This document shows, piece after piece, positions 62,608-64,000 of a stretch of DNA of 64,000 nucleotides. Under the pieces are notes generated by a model, which ran no database searches, was not told where the DNA came from, and saw nothing but the letters and a program-made list of their open reading frames with translations. The stretch covers positions 124,001-188,000 of the forward strand of contig CAYXED010000001.1 in NCBI GenBank assembly GCA_964463965.1, written 5' to 3'. The stretch is from UBA2166 sp964463965 (GTDB lineage: Bacteria; Nitrospirota; Nitrospiria; Nitrospirales; UBA2166). Position 1 is the first letter of the stretch. Each line of letters starts with the position of its first letter. A program made the translations under genes and the position numbers.

Positions 62608-63147
62608 TTAACCGGAAGACATGGCTGTATTATTGTACATTTCATCCTGCGAGCCATTTTTTATACCATTAGAGGTACTACCGATACCATTGGAAGAAGT
62701 ATCCTCATTTGCAGTATCAAGTACAGTTTGAAATACATTCATAACCCCTCGAATTTTTTCGATGGCAACTAAACGATGCTTTTGAAGGTGAACAAGCTCG
62801 CCCTCCATTGCAGCAACCTGAAGCTGTGCATCACGAATCAAGGTATCTGCACGAAGCTCGGCCTCTTTGATAATAACATCGGACTCTCGGTTTGCATTCT
62901 CCTTCAAATCGCCTACAATAGCATGAGTTGCAAGCATAGCCTCACTAATTGTTTCTTCCTTTCTCTTCCATTCCCCTAGTTGTTTTTCCAAAGAAACCCC
63001 ATGTTCTCGGAGAGATTGGTTTTCTTTAAGTAGCTCTTCATATGCACTTGTTACAACCTCTAAAAAATGATCTACCTCGTTCTTATCATACCCACGAAGG
63101 ATAGTTGGAAATTTTATTTGTTGAATATCTAATGGTGTAAGTTTCAT
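62608..63147 (-). CDS. divIVA: DivIVA-domain protein
   Basis: Cytoplasmic coiled-coil protein of 179 aa. It starts at ATG 63147, with GGAGG eight bases before it, and the conserved N-terminal DivIVA motif follows at once: KLTPLDIQQIKFPTILRGYDKNEVDHFLEVV. The frame extends upstream over yggT to 63270, but that is spurious. The remainder is a long coiled coil (VTSAYEELLKENQSLREHG ...) with an Asn/Ser-rich C-terminus. Such proteins mark curved membrane or division sites. Its ATG overlaps the yggT stop (ATGA). Confidence 0.93.
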   Translation of the reverse strand: MKLTPLDIQQIKFPTILRGYDKNEVDHFLEVVTSAYEELLKENQSLREHGVSLEKQLGEWKRKEETISEAMLATHAIVGDLKENANRESDVIIKEAELRADTLIRDAQLQVAAMEGELVHLQKHRLVAIEKIRGVMNVFQTVLDTANEDTSSNGIGSTSNGIKNGSQDEMYNNTAMSSG

Positions 63148-63449
63148 TGTAATAACCTCCCCTGCATAAGTGACAGAAGCATAGATTGAATAAAAATTAT
63201 CAACATAATTACCACGAGGGGTGATAAGTCTAAGCCAAACCGCATTGCTGGGACCATATTCCACAACCATCTTCTAATTGGACCTAATACAGGTTCAGTC
63301 ATCCGATTCAAAAATTGTACGATCGGATTATATGGATCAGGATTAACCCACGAGATCAGAGCCCTCACAATAATTACCCACATATACAAATTAAGGGCAA
63401 GGTCCAATAGACTTATAATTCCCATTGTCATATTCTCAATTATGGCCAT
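63144..63449 (-). CDS. yggT: YggT-family membrane protein
   Basis: Small inner-membrane protein of 101 aa with two hydrophobic segments (about residues 8-30 and 70-95). The hallmark ALISWVNPDPYNPIVQFLNRMTEPVLGPIRRW sits between them. It is the usual neighbour of proC and divIVA and was tied to envelope or osmotic functions in some species; the exact role is unclear. Its stop overlaps the divIVA start, and it starts eight bases after proC ends. Confidence 0.94.
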   Translation of the reverse strand: MAIIENMTMGIISLLDLALNLYMWVIIVRALISWVNPDPYNPIVQFLNRMTEPVLGPIRRWLWNMVPAMRFGLDLSPLVVIMLIIFIQSMLLSLMQGRLLQ

Positions 63450-63456
63450 CTATTTT

Positions 63457-64000
63457 TTACTCATTACGTAGTTCTATAGAACGCTTAGTTGCGGCTTCAA
63501 CTGCAGCACTTATTATTCCTCGAAAACCTCCTTTTTCCAAAACATGTAACCCAGCAATTGTCGTCCCTCCAGGGGAAGTAATACGATCTTTTAGTCTTGC
63601 AGGGTGTTCCCCAGTCATCTGCTGCAAAAAAGCACTACCTCTCGCGGTCTGACTTGCAAGCTTTAACGCAATCTCTCTTGGTAATCCCATCCTAACACCA
63701 GCATCTGCAAGCGCCTCAATTAGCAGAAGAACATATGCTGGGCCACTTCCACTTACAGCAGTTACTGCATCTATCATATATTCTTCAACAACAAGCGTAG
63801 TGCCTACGGAAGAAAATATTTCTTCGACAACTGCAAGGTCATCCCCAGAAATATCATGCCCAGGGACAAGAACAGACATTCCCTCTTTTACTAACATTGG
63901 CATGTTAGGCATAACTCGAAATATCTTTGTAGATTTCGGAAGTCTTTTCGTAAGTTGCTGAACACTTACACCAGCAGCAACTGAAATTACGACAGTATCC
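63457..64000 (-). CDS. proC: Pyrroline-5-carboxylate reductase, partial
   Basis: C-terminal ~181 residues of the enzyme reducing pyrroline-5-carboxylate to proline. The open frame continues to the window edge (…DTVVISVAAGVSVQQL, KIFRVMPNMP), so the 5' end with the Rossmann nucleotide loop is outside. The substrate-binding region VSGSGPAYVLLLIEALADAGVRMGLPR and the C-terminal SPGGTTIAGLHVLEKGGFRGIISAAVEAA are complete. Start lies beyond 64000. It begins the leftward proC-yggT-divIVA-DUF167 run. Confidence 0.96.
   Translation of the reverse strand, partial: DTVVISVAAGVSVQQLTKRLPKSTKIFRVMPNMPMLVKEGMSVLVPGHDISGDDLAVVEEIFSSVGTTLVVEEYMIDAVTAVSGSGPAYVLLLIEALADAGVRMGLPREIALKLASQTARGSAFLQQMTGEHPARLKDRITSPGGTTIAGLHVLEKGGFRGIISAAVEAATKRSIELRNE

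Overview
The window comes from the chromosome of a free-living Gram-negative bacterium with moderately AT-rich DNA. Outer-membrane barrels, lipoproteins with lipoboxes, Pst and Urt binding-protein transporters, and a hopanoid cyclase with its transport proteins support this. The mix (Urt/urease with an outer-membrane porin, HpnN/HpnM, Spondin_N proteins, a DUF6941-like protein, and the proC-yggT-divIVA-DUF167 order) resembles Nitrospirota, Nitrospinota, Methylomirabilota or former delta-proteobacteria. I cannot fix the phylum without a search. There are no rRNA genes, phage genes, IS elements or CRISPR arrays; three tRNA genes are present (Leu-CAG, Lys-CTT, Arg-CCG).

Region 1 (0.1-13.5 kb) is nitrogen acquisition from urea. 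A leftward operon runs porin-urtA-urtB-urtC-urtD-urtE-ureA-ureB-ureC. A divergent rightward set, ureF-ureG-ureD, encodes nickel-insertion chaperones. The shared promoter region carries a perfect FNR/CRP-type palindrome and a second 12-bp palindrome. ureE is not in the cluster. Just beyond ureD lies a wrecked PII (GlnB/GlnK) C-terminus, then a 58-aa zinc-ribbon gene with a strong hairpin in its leader.

Region 2 (14-26 kb) is envelope and signalling: a two-component pair, two paralogous Spondin_N-like secreted proteins, an ArsB/NhaD-type permease with a cupredoxin-like partner, S-adenosylhomocysteinase, a small membrane protein, a secreted protein of unknown family, a matrixin-like metalloprotease with a secreted partner, and a DUF6941-like protein. 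At 26.34 kb, three DnaA-box-like 9-mers lie within 42 bp in a 495-bp gene-free gap, making a candidate origin or DnaA-binding locus. Coding-strand preference shifts from mostly minus on the left to mostly plus on the right.

Region 3 (26.7-40.5 kb) is mixed: an M20 peptidase, a flippase-like membrane protein, a very large beta-propeller/di-heme cytochrome, an EVE-domain protein, RNase D, an MFS transporter, ArfB, a decayed helicase-type restriction protein beside an orphan PD-(D/E)XK-like gene, a lipoprotein, a methyltransferase, YajQ, a VTT membrane protein and two tRNAs.

Region 4 (40.5-45.5 kb) is a compact leftward operon arsM-arsR-pstS-pstC-pstA-pstB. It joins arsenite methylation, an arsenic-type repressor and a full phosphate ABC importer, with operator-like inverted repeats upstream.

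Region 5 (45.7-64 kb) is mostly housekeeping and isoprenoid/hopanoid: smc, a Crp-family regulator next to squalene-hopene cyclase, HpnN, HpnM and an Omp85-type barrel (a possible inner-to-outer-membrane hopanoid route), then dxs and ispG for isoprenoid precursors. A DHH phosphoesterase, a serine hydrolase and the DUF167-divIVA-yggT-proC cluster follow, with proC running off the right edge.
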